A stretch of DNA of 64,000 nucleotides from Roseibium album. GTDB lineage: Bacteria; Pseudomonadota; Alphaproteobacteria; Rhizobiales; Stappiaceae. The stretch spans positions 248,001 through 312,000 of the forward strand of contig CXTY01000015.1 in the NCBI GenBank assembly GCA_001404055.1, given 5' to 3'. The notes beneath the pieces are model-generated. The model searched no databases. It saw only the letters and a list, made by a program, of their open reading frames with translations, and had not been told where the DNA came from. Shown here piece after piece: positions 18,315 to 27,552 of the stretch. A program made the translations under genes and the position numbers. How positions within the stretch are numbered: position 1 is the first letter of the stretch; every line of letters starts with the position of its first letter.

Positions 18315-20204
18315 TCAGTTCAACTGCTTTGCGTCAACGACGGTGATTGCCGCCAGTTTCCAATCATCGGCGTCTTCGTTCAATTCGACCAACGCCCGAT
18401 AGGAAACCTTGCGCTTGTGATTGTGCCCCCAATGCCCGGCACTGGCGTTCACAGTCCATGATGCAATGGCTTGAAACCCGTTGCCACGATCCAGCGGGCG
18501 CACGTCCTGCAGCGTTACGTCCTGCACCGTATCGACACGTGCCAATCCGCCGCCGGCAACGCGGATTGCAAGTGCACGATCAAGTTCATCTGTAACGTCC
18601 CCAATGGTCCCGCCCGATACGACAGCAGTCAGTTCCGCGTCTCTGCGCTCCCGAATGGTTTCAAGATTGGCAGTGTTAACGTTATCCAGCACGGCCGCGA
18701 AAATACGTGACGCGGTTTCCGGGTCAGGCAGGCGGTCAAAGGGATTATCAACGCTGACAGTGGCGCTGGACGCACTCAAAACAGCAACAATGATCCCGAC
18801 GCCTGCACTGCTTAAAAGCACGATACGACCGGTTCGCTGCTGCCTTGTCGCAAGCACCGCGGCGATCAATGCAGCCAGGGCAAGTCCAATCGATAGAAGG
18901 GGAACTGCAAATGTGTTTTGAACCGGCACATGAACAGTCGTCACCACCGGTTCCTCATAGGTCTGGAGGTAGTTTTTCCAGGTGAATTCCGGGGCGTCTG
19001 GCGAAATCAGGTTCAGGAACGGCCCTGCCGGATCGGTTGCCGTTGCCTGAATGCTTGCCTGCCTTTCATTGAACAGTTCCCAATCAACGCTCACATTCTG
19101 CGGGAGCGCGGGTACAGGGAAGGACAGAATGACCCCCAAAATGGCGTTTGGTAAATCGAGTTCGTCACCAGCTTCGGCAATTTGAAGCCCTGATGAAGAA
19201 ACAGTCAAAAATTCGGCGCGACTGGAACCGACATCGACTGGTTCTCCGTCAATCGTGACAGGATTGACGGAGGCAAAATAGGCAAGGGCCGCGGCCTTGA
19301 TCGTCTCCTGTGCTGATGCATCAAGGACGTTGGCACCGTCCAGATCGAATTCCATCCAGTCCTGAAGATCCCGAACCCGGATCAATGTCTCATGGCGCAC
19401 TTCGCGCGGCTCGACATAAAGAAAAGTCATCAGTGCTGAGGCGTGGTGCCGCTTCAGGTTCTTGTTGTCAAACCGCGTGTACCAGGGGTCCTCCCAGTCC
19501 AGTCTCAGTGTTTCCGGACCACTGAGATACCGAAAATCGATGACTGCGACCGTTTCGTGAAATGCAACGAATCCGATGCTGACTTCCGGTGTGCCATTCG
19601 GTTTCAAAGGGGGAATGAATTGAAGACGGTCTGGCCGCGTTTCAAATGGATATTTAAGCTCGACGTAAAAGACCCTGTCGTCCTCCGGCGGTTCGGGCGT
19701 GGGAAGTTGCGTCAGTGTGTTTCTGGACGACGAAAGAGCCATTTTACGGTCTTTCCTTCGTCTTGGTTCAGCAACCAGCAACTCGGCTGTCAGCTTGTTA
19801 CCATCGGCCAGGACTTGAAATTTCTGATTTGAGAAGGTGCGTAGCCTTTCGGCCATCGGTGGACGCGCCGTTGTGTCATAGTTCAGGAAATCGTCAGGAA
19901 GTATCTCGCGGAATGTCGCCAGATCGCCGATATAGATTTCCAGCGACACATAAACACCGTCTTCGCGAACATTGATTTCCGCGATATTCGGTGCGACTGC
20001 AGCACCGTTCAGAGGTGTCAGATCGGCAATTGCAGACAGTGGCAAGAGCCAAACGAATAACGCCAGGACCCAAGACGCCAACGTCCAATTCAAAAAAAAT
20101 CCAGGAGACAACTGGCACAAGTGGCATCGGCCAACGCGTCGACCAGCTTTACATTTTGATCCACTCGAAACAGACAGAACACCCTTGGTCGGGATCAAAG
20201 GCAA
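18315..20204 (-). CDS. uncharacterised exported membrane protein (629 aa)
   Basis: I do not recognise this family. There is a hydrophobic signal/anchor near 41-60, and TTG at 20093 (residue 38) would put it at the very N-terminus. A long extracytoplasmic part (about 60-430) rich in beta-type sequence has an acidic-ligand-like segment (ALAYFASVNPVTIDGEPV). Two membrane helices lie near 440-485. The C-terminal domain (about 495-629) has SAGHWGHNHKRKVSYRALVEL, rich in His. Sits directly before the HupE/UreJ gene and after an exported MBL hydrolase, all leftward, suggesting one system. Confidence 0.75.
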   Translation of the reverse strand: MPLIPTKGVLSVSSGSKCKAGRRVGRCHLCQLSPGFFLNWTLASWVLALFVWLLPLSAIADLTPLNGAAVAPNIAEINVREDGVYVSLEIYIGDLATFREILPDDFLNYDTTARPPMAERLRTFSNQKFQVLADGNKLTAELLVAEPRRRKDRKMALSSSRNTLTQLPTPEPPEDDRVFYVELKYPFETRPDRLQFIPPLKPNGTPEVSIGFVAFHETVAVIDFRYLSGPETLRLDWEDPWYTRFDNKNLKRHHASALMTFLYVEPREVRHETLIRVRDLQDWMEFDLDGANVLDASAQETIKAAALAYFASVNPVTIDGEPVDVGSSRAEFLTVSSSGLQIAEAGDELDLPNAILGVILSFPVPALPQNVSVDWELFNERQASIQATATDPAGPFLNLISPDAPEFTWKNYLQTYEEPVVTTVHVPVQNTFAVPLLSIGLALAALIAAVLATRQQRTGRIVLLSSAGVGIIVAVLSASSATVSVDNPFDRLPDPETASRIFAAVLDNVNTANLETIRERRDAELTAVVSGGTIGDVTDELDRALAIRVAGGGLARVDTVQDVTLQDVRPLDRGNGFQAIASWTVNASAGHWGHNHKRKVSYRALVELNEDADDWKLAAITVVDAKQLN

Positions 20205-20305
20205 ATCCTCAAATACGGTAAAGCAGTCGCAAGTGTTCTCATCGCAAAAGTCGGTGAAGTATCGTCGGCGGGCAAGAACTTACCTCGCCAGCGCCGACGA
20301 ACCGG

Positions 20306-21619
20306 TCACTCGTCTCCTGGATATGGGAATTTCTGCCCCAGTGCGTCTTCGGCTTCCTTGTAAACACCACGAAGCGCATCATCGACTCCATCCCAACGCC
20401 CACCGATGATGAACTCGGAATAGGTGAGTGCATCCATAGGCACGCCTGTTGCTTCGCTGTATTTCTGCCGGTCCGGGTCGCCGCCTGGTGGTTCGGCTTT
20501 TCCGGCAAGCGGCGGCGCCCACGTGTGCTCGTCGACAATGGCCATGCGCACGCGCATGTCGTCCTTGGTGATGTTCCAAACCATGAAATCTTCGGCCAGG
20601 CTCAGCGGTCCATCATAGGTGCTGCGAATACGGTCGTTGATTGCTGCGGTCGTGTCGAAATCCTTGAAGAAATGGTAAGCCACTGCCATACGGGGTTTGA
20701 TTTCCGACATGACTTTGCCGAAAGCCTCGGGCGCCGTATGGATCTGGGTGCCGACAAGCAGGGCCTGTTCCGGCGTGAATTTCATCTTTTTAACCAGATC
20801 GGGGACCGCGACGAAACATTCGTGGATCGCGATATCCGCATCCTTGGCATACTTGTTGAACCACTTGTTCGGATAAGTATCGGAACCGAAAACGAACTTC
20901 AGATCGTTCCATTCCAGCGCGAAACTCACCGGCCCGTCGAGCGAATGAATTGCCGGAAAAGACCGGATGGTAACGCCATTCTCATCGTATATGACTTCGT
21001 TTTCAGCCTTGTAGTCGAATTCGGTAGTTTCGATGTGATAGCCGCGGGCGTCCGTCAGACCTACCCTTCCGGCCAGATCCCAGGTCAGCATCTCCTGCAT
21101 TTTTTGAACTGCATAGGCGGTTCCGAGTTCGGGGGCAGGACCGTTCGGGCCCCATACCCGCAGTGGCCTCTGGCGTCCCATAAGCGCCCCACCGATGAAC
21201 ATTTCTGGCAAGCCGCCGAAATGGTCTGCGTGAAGATGGCCTATGAAGATCTTGTCCAGAAAGTCATATGGAATTTGCAGGGACGAGATCCGCTCAGGCG
21301 ACCCTGTTCCTACATCGAACAGAAACTTGTCGCCATTGCCAAGTTCGACAAGGAAACAAGCTGCGGCCTGCGCCGCTCGCGTTGTCGGCATGCCCGTACC
21401 GCAGGCGATCACCCGCATTTCGTCCGGTTTCAAATCTTCAGTATTTGGAAAATAAAAATCTCTTTCAGTCGGCGCCTTTGTTGGTGACACCAAAGGTTCC
21501 TGCGCACTCAGCTGCGCTGGCATGCCAGCTACTAGAGCAGCCAAGGCAGCTGCTGCCAGCAACCGGACGCCCCCCCACTTGCTGTACTTTGCCTCTTTGG
21601 TATGCGGACATTCATCCAT
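20306..21619 (-). CDS. exported MBL-fold metallohydrolase
   Basis: 437 residues with a signal peptide (hydrophobic core about 18-38, ending LSAQ). The metallo-beta-lactamase zinc motif is IGHLHADHFGGLP, with further ligands in FPAIHS, FGSDTYP and YHFFKD. The motif pattern is close to proteins annotated as GntH-type (guanitoxin-cluster) MBL hydrolases, but no other guanitoxin gene is here, so I do not assign that role. Preceded by an agggaga ribosome site. First gene of the group reading to the unknown 629-aa protein and HupE/UreJ-like protein. Confidence 0.85.
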   Translation of the reverse strand: MDECPHTKEAKYSKWGGVRLLAAAALAALVAGMPAQLSAQEPLVSPTKAPTERDFYFPNTEDLKPDEMRVIACGTGMPTTRAAQAAACFLVELGNGDKFLFDVGTGSPERISSLQIPYDFLDKIFIGHLHADHFGGLPEMFIGGALMGRQRPLRVWGPNGPAPELGTAYAVQKMQEMLTWDLAGRVGLTDARGYHIETTEFDYKAENEVIYDENGVTIRSFPAIHSLDGPVSFALEWNDLKFVFGSDTYPNKWFNKYAKDADIAIHECFVAVPDLVKKMKFTPEQALLVGTQIHTAPEAFGKVMSEIKPRMAVAYHFFKDFDTTAAINDRIRSTYDGPLSLAEDFMVWNITKDDMRVRMAIVDEHTWAPPLAGKAEPPGGDPDRQKYSEATGVPMDALTYSEFIIGGRWDGVDDALRGVYKEAEDALGQKFPYPGDE

Positions 21620-21759
21620 GTCAGTCTCCCTGAGCCTGCAAGTCTTACCTAGGAGGCTAGCATTGACTTTGCGTCAGTGTCTAATTCTTTCCAGCAAGGC
21701 GAAAACCGATAGCGGAACCGCGTTGACCGGATCTAAAAGTGATAACGGTTCTTGAATAC

Positions 21760-23409
21760 CTATCTCGCCAGCTTCAATGTCGAGGCCTCTGCGCGGCTTA
21801 ATTGTTCGCCTTGTTTGCGTTTCAGGAGCACTTCGCGGGCGCGGGTATATTGATCGTCCTGCCAGAAGATCAGGCAGCCGTTGCAACCTTTGCCACAACA
21901 TCCTTCCGTCCCGACCCGATTGGTTTTGAATCGGCGGTCATCGGAGCTGTCTCCTATACTCTCAACAAGGTCGTCGCGGCGCCGGGTGTAGGCTTTGAGG
22001 TTGTCCTTGCCCGAAATTTCCAGCCCCTGGGTCAGCTTGTCAAATCGGACCCTGCTCCATTGCTCGTCGGTCAGGGCCCGTTCCTTGCGCAGCACCGAGA
22101 AAGCCGGGAAACGGGTGCGCAAGTCATCTATGTTTTCGTGGTCAAACAGCGTGAACGGCAGGCGAATGATCGTTTTGGTGCCGCCCTGGACGACCGTTAC
22201 CCGTTCGCCGTTGTCCGTTTTTTCAAAGTCGTAGGCTCTGAGAAGAACAGTTTCGCGTGCAATCGGAGATACGAACTCCAGCACTTCGCCGGCGACCAGC
22301 TTGTTCTTCACCTGAACCAGAAACGCATCATCGGTGACATCCGTCACCACGCCTGCATATTCCCATTGTGCAAGCGAGGCCGTGTGCTCGTAGTCATGCG
22401 CATAATTGGTCAGGCGGCCGTCATGGAAAGCCAGCGTGTAGCCCCGGTTTCCAACCGCCTCCAACTCCCGCATATAGGGCTTCGGATCCCAGTTCTCCGG
22501 ATCTGCATAATAATCGTCGATGGCCATGCGATAGGCGCGGGCCACAATGGCGCAGTAGTACTCAGACTTGCCGCGCCCTTCCACTTTCAGGCTGTCCACG
22601 CCAATGGCCAGATACTCATCGAGCTTCGGCATGATGCAAAGGTCTTTGGAGTTCAAAATGTAAGACCCCCGCGCATCTTCTTCGATGGGCATCAGTTCGC
22701 CCGGACGGCAGCCTTCTTCAAGCAGGAATTCAAACATGTCCGCGTTTTCATCGGTGATGTTGAGGTCCTGCACCGTGCCGTCCTTCATTCGCATGCGGAA
22801 GGTATAATTCCAGCGGCAGGAGTTGGCGCAATTGCCCTGGTTGGCACCTCGTTCAGCCATGAAATTCGACAACAGGCAACGCCCGGAATAGGTCATGCAC
22901 ATGGCGCCGTGCACAAAGGCTTCCAGCTTGATGTCTGGGCACATTTCGCGGATTTCCTTGAGTTCGGAAAAGGAAACCTCGCGGGCGAGGACGCAAAGGT
23001 CAGCTCCCTGATCCTGCCAGAACTTTACCGAAAGCCAGGAACAGATGTTGCTTTGCGTCGAGATGTGCAGGGGCAACTCGGGTGCACGTTCGCGCACGTA
23101 TTGAAACACACCGGGGTCCGCGATGATCAGGCCGTCCGGTTTAACCTTGCGCACCGTGTCGATGTATTCATCGAGCTTGGGGATGTCCTTGTTGTGCGAG
23201 AAAAGGTTCAGTGTCAGATAGGCCCGGCGGTCGTGCTGATGGCAGAATTCCACCCCCTTGATCACGTCCTCCAGCGAGAATTCCGACTTTGTGCGCAAGG
23301 ACATGTCCGGCGTGCCAAGGTAAACGGCATCGGCCCCGTAAAGGATCGCCAGTTTGAGTTTGCGCAAGTTGCCCGCAGGCATCAGCAATTCGGAGCGTTT
23401 TTGTGACAT
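21760..23409 (-). CDS. U32-family protein (TrhP/YegQ-like tRNA hydroxylation factor)
   Basis: 549 residues. Despite the peptidase U32 name, the closest known members (TrhP/YegQ) support prephenate-dependent 5-hydroxyuridine formation in tRNA. Family motifs: ELLMPAGNLRKLKLAILYGADAVYLG at the N-terminus (about 7-32, quoted in part), FVHGAMCMTYSGRCLLS near 185, and a Cys cluster GNCANSCRWNY near 212 that fits an iron-sulfur site. The C-terminus adds a second Cys cluster (GCCGKGCNGCLIFWQ, near 510). A fully open antisense frame on the + strand is a shadow. Confidence 0.88.
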   Translation of the reverse strand: MSQKRSELLMPAGNLRKLKLAILYGADAVYLGTPDMSLRTKSEFSLEDVIKGVEFCHQHDRRAYLTLNLFSHNKDIPKLDEYIDTVRKVKPDGLIIADPGVFQYVRERAPELPLHISTQSNICSWLSVKFWQDQGADLCVLAREVSFSELKEIREMCPDIKLEAFVHGAMCMTYSGRCLLSNFMAERGANQGNCANSCRWNYTFRMRMKDGTVQDLNITDENADMFEFLLEEGCRPGELMPIEEDARGSYILNSKDLCIMPKLDEYLAIGVDSLKVEGRGKSEYYCAIVARAYRMAIDDYYADPENWDPKPYMRELEAVGNRGYTLAFHDGRLTNYAHDYEHTASLAQWEYAGVVTDVTDDAFLVQVKNKLVAGEVLEFVSPIARETVLLRAYDFEKTDNGERVTVVQGGTKTIIRLPFTLFDHENIDDLRTRFPAFSVLRKERALTDEQWSRVRFDKLTQGLEISGKDNLKAYTRRRDDLVESIGDSSDDRRFKTNRVGTEGCCGKGCNGCLIFWQDDQYTRAREVLLKRKQGEQLSRAEASTLKLAR

Positions 23410-23488
23410 GAGACCGGCCAGTAAGAGTTTGTGGCCTTCTAGACGAGTGTCACGGCAAGCGAATTGATTTCAGTCACTGTGGAAACGC

Positions 23489-23527
23489 AAAAAAGAGCGG
23501 ACGCTTGCCAGCGTCCGCTCTTTTTTT
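23489..23527. terminator. strong bidirectional terminator after the TRAP operon
   Basis: Perfect 10-bp stem gagcggacgc (23495-23504) / gcgtccgctc (23511-23520), with A6 before and T7 after. Ends the leftward TRAP transporter operon before the U32 gene. Confidence 0.9.
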
Positions 23528-23554
23528 GGTGTCTAACCTGTGGTCCGATTGGTC

Positions 23555-24832
23555 TTAGCGATAGATCGCGGTTGGCAGCCACATGGAAAGTTCTGGAATG
23601 AATGTCAGGGCCAGCAGAACCAGGACCAGTGGAACCAGGAACGGAGCCGTTGCAGTGACGCATCGTTCGAAAGGAACGTCAGACACTTTGGAGAGAACGT
23701 AGAGCACGAGACCGACCGGAGGTGTCAGCAGACCAATCATCAGGTTGAGGATCAAGATGATGCCAAAATGGACGGGATCGACACCAACTGACACCGCGAC
23801 AGGCAATAGCACCGGCGTCAGGATTGTGATCGCTGCTAGCGTTTCCATGAAACAGCCGACGAGCAACACGATCAGCATGATGATCAGGAGGATCGCGATC
23901 TTGCCATCAACAAAGGCGAGCAAATGTTCTGCGAACATCTGTGCAACCTCGTTGGCGGTCAGGATCCAGGCGAACATCGCAGACGCTGCCACGATTAACA
24001 TGATAGAGGCGGTTGTTTCGACGGTGTCCATGGAAACGCGCAGCAGGCGTTTGGCGTCCAGCGTGCGGTAGACGAACAGCCCAAGAAATGTGGCATAGGC
24101 CACAGCAGCGATGGCCGCTTCAGTCGGTGTGAAAATGCCTGCCAGAATGCCGCCGACAATGATAATCGGCGTGAAGAGCGGCAACATGGCGTCCCGCAAA
24201 CTGGCAAAGAACACCCCGAAGCGGAACTTGTCGTCACGCGGGTAATCTCTGAGCTTGGCATAGACCGCCACCATGATCATCAATGACATGGCCATGATGA
24301 GCCCGGGGATCAGTCCGGCTGCAAACAGCTGACCGATGGACGTATCGGCAATGACCCCATAGACAACCAGTGGCAGGGACGGGGGGATGATCGGACCAAT
24401 AGTCGATGACGCCGCCGTAACACCGACTGAAAAGTCGGTATCATAGCCGGCCTTGCGCATCGCCTTGATTTCGATGTTTCCAAGTCCGCCTGCATCGGCA
24501 ACAGCGGCGCCCGACATTCCAGCGAAAATGACGCTGGCGCCGACATTGACGTGTCCGAGGCCACCGTACATCCAGCCGACAGTTGCCCGCGCAAAGGTAA
24601 AGATACGTTCGGTGATACCTGCCGAATTCATCAGATGACCGGCCATGATGAAAAACGGTACCGCAATAAGGGGAAACGAATTGATGCCGTTGACCATGTT
24701 GTGAAGCACAATGACGTTCGGCAGGCCGTTTATCATTATGAAGGCCAACGACGAAACACCAAGCGCGACCGCAACCGGAGCGCCAGCAATAAGAAGCACG
24801 AACAACAGTGCAAACAGTATGATCAAACTCAT
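23555..24832 (-). CDS. dctM: TRAP transporter large permease subunit (DctM)
   Basis: 425-residue membrane protein with about 12 helices and the DctM hallmarks: PFFIMAGHLMNSAGI, GAAVADAGGLGNIEIKAM, SSTIGPIIPPSLPLV and PTEAAIAAVAYA. It forms the sodium-driven transport channel with DctQ, fed by the periplasmic DctP. Starts 24 bases after dctQ. The uronate context (KduI, GntR upstream) suggests an organic-acid or uronate substrate. Confidence 0.95.
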   Translation of the reverse strand: MSLIILFALLFVLLIAGAPVAVALGVSSLAFIMINGLPNVIVLHNMVNGINSFPLIAVPFFIMAGHLMNSAGITERIFTFARATVGWMYGGLGHVNVGASVIFAGMSGAAVADAGGLGNIEIKAMRKAGYDTDFSVGVTAASSTIGPIIPPSLPLVVYGVIADTSIGQLFAAGLIPGLIMAMSLMIMVAVYAKLRDYPRDDKFRFGVFFASLRDAMLPLFTPIIIVGGILAGIFTPTEAAIAAVAYATFLGLFVYRTLDAKRLLRVSMDTVETTASIMLIVAASAMFAWILTANEVAQMFAEHLLAFVDGKIAILLIIMLIVLLVGCFMETLAAITILTPVLLPVAVSVGVDPVHFGIILILNLMIGLLTPPVGLVLYVLSKVSDVPFERCVTATAPFLVPLVLVLLALTFIPELSMWLPTAIYR

Positions 24833-24856
24833 TTTAGTACCGGTCCGTTTTACTTA

Positions 24857-25429
24857 TTAATCAAGGGCTTCGTGCAAGGAATGCTCTTCGAGCTCACGAA
24901 TGACATCTTCGGGTGATTGACGGATTTTTCTGATGAGCCATATCGCGGAATAGATCGCCATAAGCGCGAGAGCTCCGCATACGCACCAGTAGAGAAGGCT
25001 TTTGGGGATCTCGACGGAGGCCATCTTGGTACGTGTTTTGCCCGCCAGAATGACTGCCAGATACGAGAGATATCCGTAGAAGACGAAACAAAGCAGCTCC
25101 ATGGCAACGGCAAGCCATTTGCCGACCGAGGGAGAGAGGTAGCGGTAGAAGAATTCCAGAAAAATATGTGTTCCCTTGCGTGTCACGGAGACGCCGCCAA
25201 GGAAGCCGACCACAATAAGCATGTAGCGGGCGATTTCCTCTGTCCAGGCAAGACTGTCGTTCAGGACGTAGCGCGTAAAAAACTGCAGAAATACGATGGC
25301 GGCCAAGGTCCAAAGAGCGAGAAGGCCGGGAATATCGATCAGTCCGAAATCGGAAATATCTGCTTCTTTTTCCGAGAAATCGATGGTGGGTGGAACCGCA
25401 TCGCCGCTGCCTGATTCAGTTTCATACAT
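24857..25429 (-). CDS. dctQ: TRAP transporter small permease subunit (DctQ)
   Basis: 190 residues from Met at 25429. The frame runs back to 25504 through a stretch containing the intercistronic hairpin, which is unlikely to be coding. Four membrane helices; DctQ pattern in FFTRYVLNDSLAWTEEIARYM and GVSVTRKGTHIFLEFFY (quoted shorter than full). Long polar N-terminus (about 35 residues) before helix 1. Middle gene of dctP-Q-M. Confidence 0.93.
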   Translation of the reverse strand: MYETESGSGDAVPPTIDFSEKEADISDFGLIDIPGLLALWTLAAIVFLQFFTRYVLNDSLAWTEEIARYMLIVVGFLGGVSVTRKGTHIFLEFFYRYLSPSVGKWLAVAMELLCFVFYGYLSYLAVILAGKTRTKMASVEIPKSLLYWCVCGALALMAIYSAIWLIRKIRQSPEDVIRELEEHSLHEALD

Positions 25430-25478
25430 CTTTTTCAGTACCTTCGCTTCGATGGCGATCTGGAACTCACGAGTCCGG

Positions 25479-25515
25479 CAAGGCCGGGCGTGCATATGTG
25501 GCACTCCCGGCCTTG
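25479..25515 (-). other. intercistronic stem-loop between dctP and dctQ
   Basis: Perfect 10-bp inverted repeat caaggccggg / cccggccttg with a 17-base loop and no T run. Such hairpins downstream of a binding-protein gene often stabilise its message, giving more DctP than permease. Role inferred. Confidence 0.5.
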
Positions 25516-25570
25516 CCCCTGGCCTTGTCAGTGAGCTGGATTAAAAGTCCAATTTCATGCGATCAGTCGC

Positions 25571-26539
25571 TCAAAGAGCTCCCAGACGCTCGAAATGATC
25601 CATGGTGTAAGGTACTTCTTCACCCGTCAGCATCGGCTTGACCGCGTCCTGAAAAGGCTGCTGATCAATTTCATTGACGGCGACACCCTGCTCGCGGAAC
25701 CATGAAATCAGGTCCTGTTCAGCCTGGTAGATTTCTTCAGATACCTTCAGGGCCGCAGCGTCGAGCACCTCACGGACGACGGCTTCGTCGTCACCCAGAC
25801 CCGACAATGCGGAATCCGATGCGATGACCAGAAGCGAGTTCAGGATATGTCCCGTCAGATTGATGTTGGACTGAACCTCATAGAACTTCTTGAACTTGAT
25901 GGTCGGCAGTGGATTTTCCTGGGCATCGACAACACCCTGCTGCAACGCCAGGTACACTTCGGAAAAGGCCATCGGCGTCGGGTTTGCACCAACCGCATTC
26001 GGGAACATCAGCATGACCGGAGAGTTCGGCACGCGAATTTTCAGGTCCTTCATGTCTTCCGGAGACAGGATTGGCTTGTTGGAGGTCACATGGCGCTGGC
26101 CGTAATAGACCAGTCCGAGAACCTGGTTGCCGGTTGCTTCATGGTAGCCATCGGACAATTCACTGAACAGGTCGCTCTGGCGATATTTGAGCCAATGATC
26201 ATAACCGCGCATGATGAACGGATAGTCAGAGATGGCGATTGGGCCATAGTAGCGCTCTACAAAGCTCGGACCGGTATAGATGATATCAACCGCGCCGATG
26301 CCAAGTCCTTCATTGATTTCGACTTCCTTGCCGAGTGAAGAAGCTGGAAACACCTTGATGTTGACGCGCCCGTCGGTCCGTTTTGAAATTTCATCTGCAG
26401 CCCACTCGGCAACCTGGTGGTAGCCGGAGCCGGTTTCATAAACGTGTGCCCACTTGAGATCGGCGGCTTGCGCAAACCCGGTTGTGGCGAGTGCTGTCAC
26501 ACTGACAGCGATCGCTGAGGCGATTGAACGTAAAGACAT
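25571..26539 (-). CDS. dctP: TRAP transporter substrate-binding protein (DctP)
   Basis: Periplasmic receptor delivering substrate to DctQM. 322 residues from Met 26539 (MSLRSIAS); a Met five codons earlier is possible. Signal peptide ends in FAQA. The TRAP SBP core has LKIRVPNSPVMLMFPNAVGA with the Arg that normally binds the substrate carboxylate, and PMAFSEVYLALQQGVVDAQEN. First gene of the leftward transporter operon, divergent from the GntR regulator across a palindromic site. Uronate-type substrate inferred from kduI next door. Confidence 0.94.
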   Translation of the reverse strand: MSLRSIASAIAVSVTALATTGFAQAADLKWAHVYETGSGYHQVAEWAADEISKRTDGRVNIKVFPASSLGKEVEINEGLGIGAVDIIYTGPSFVERYYGPIAISDYPFIMRGYDHWLKYRQSDLFSELSDGYHEATGNQVLGLVYYGQRHVTSNKPILSPEDMKDLKIRVPNSPVMLMFPNAVGANPTPMAFSEVYLALQQGVVDAQENPLPTIKFKKFYEVQSNINLTGHILNSLLVIASDSALSGLGDDEAVVREVLDAAALKVSEEIYQAEQDLISWFREQGVAVNEIDQQPFQDAVKPMLTGEEVPYTMDHFERLGAL

Positions 26540-26614
26540 CAGTTTTCCTCCCAAGAAAACTCCCGGTTGACCGGGAAATTCAGATCAAACCAACCTGATC
26601 GTTGATCTCATCTA

Positions 26615-26629
26615 GTATATCTAATATAC
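26615..26629. promoter_or_regulatory. palindromic operator, probably of the GntR regulator
   Basis: gtatat-cta-atatac is a perfect 15-bp palindrome in the 172-base divergent region between dctP and the regulator gene. FCD-type GntR proteins often bind AT-rich GTATAC-like palindromes. It is well placed to control both directions. Confidence 0.55.
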
Positions 26630-26711
26630 AAGTTAAAGAATTTCGCAAGCCCTGCTCGGGAAAAGGGTCTAAAACTTGAGGCGTATCCGAGGGGGAATCA
26701 GATGGGGCGAC

Positions 26712-27494
26712 ATGACTGAAACCGTTCAGCGGCCAAAAGAAGCCAGACGGAAAAAACGTGCACCAAATACGCCGCCAACGGCTCAGGTACGTTTTCCAGT
26801 TGGCGGAGCCAAAACGCTCGCAGAAGTTCAATACCAGAGACTGCTGGATCGCATCACGACAATGGAATTGCCGCCGGGGGCTGCAATCTCGGAACCGGAT
26901 CTTGCGAGCGAGGCAGGGGTAAGCCGCACGCCTGTTCGCGAAGCGGTTCAGCGCCTCGCGCGTGAAGGTCTGGTTGAAGTTGTTCCCAAGTCAGGCACAT
27001 TTGTTGCCAGAATCCCTGTTTCTGCCTTGCCGGAAGCGGTCATTGCCAGACGCGCGCTTGAGTGCATGACTGCACGTGCTGCCGCGCAGTTTGCAACGCG
27101 CAGTCAGGTACTCTCTCTAAGGGCTGTACTGGAAGAGCACTCGGAACTTGCAGAAATTGGCGACCGCGAGAAATTTCACAAATCGGATGAAAAGTTTCAC
27201 GAACTCGTCGCAACAGTTGGGCGCTTGCCGGGACTATGGCGATTGGTGCAGCAGGTTAAACTGCAATTGGACAGATTCCGGCGCCTTACGCTTCCTGAAG
27301 CTGGCAGGCTTCAGCTGATCATCAAGGAACACACCGCTGTTGTCGATGCAATCCAGGCCAGGGACCCGGATGCTGCGGGCGCGGCGGTCGAAAAGCATCT
27401 GTCGGGTCTGCAGCTCCACATAGAAACCGTCGTGGCCGCGCATCCCGACTATTTCATTTATGACGCGGACCCGACTGATCTCTTGAAAATCTAG
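26712..27494 (+). CDS. GntR-family regulator, FCD subfamily
   Basis: 260 residues from ATG 26712; the frame extends back 12 codons without support. The N-terminal winged helix-turn-helix (about 45-110) has ISEPDLASEAGVSRTPVREA and GLVEVVPKSGTFVA. The C-terminal all-helical FCD ligand-binding domain (about 120-245) has metal-type His/Asp positions such as DEKFHELV and KEHTAVVDAI. Lies between the divergent TRAP operon and kduI, so it probably senses a uronate catabolite and represses both. Ligand not provable here. Confidence 0.93.
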   Translation: MTETVQRPKEARRKKRAPNTPPTAQVRFPVGGAKTLAEVQYQRLLDRITTMELPPGAAISEPDLASEAGVSRTPVREAVQRLAREGLVEVVPKSGTFVARIPVSALPEAVIARRALECMTARAAAQFATRSQVLSLRAVLEEHSELAEIGDREKFHKSDEKFHELVATVGRLPGLWRLVQQVKLQLDRFRRLTLPEAGRLQLIIKEHTAVVDAIQARDPDAAGAAVEKHLSGLQLHIETVVAAHPDYFIYDADPTDLLKI

Positions 27495-27552
27495 TTACCG
27501 GCGCTTGTTCGACATTTCAAACACATCCCCAACTTGGAGTTCCCGAAAGATC

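Noticed and set aside
21802..23406. 534-residue open frame on the + strand
   Set aside because: It lies exactly antisense to the U32 gene, which has clear family motifs; the + frame has none.
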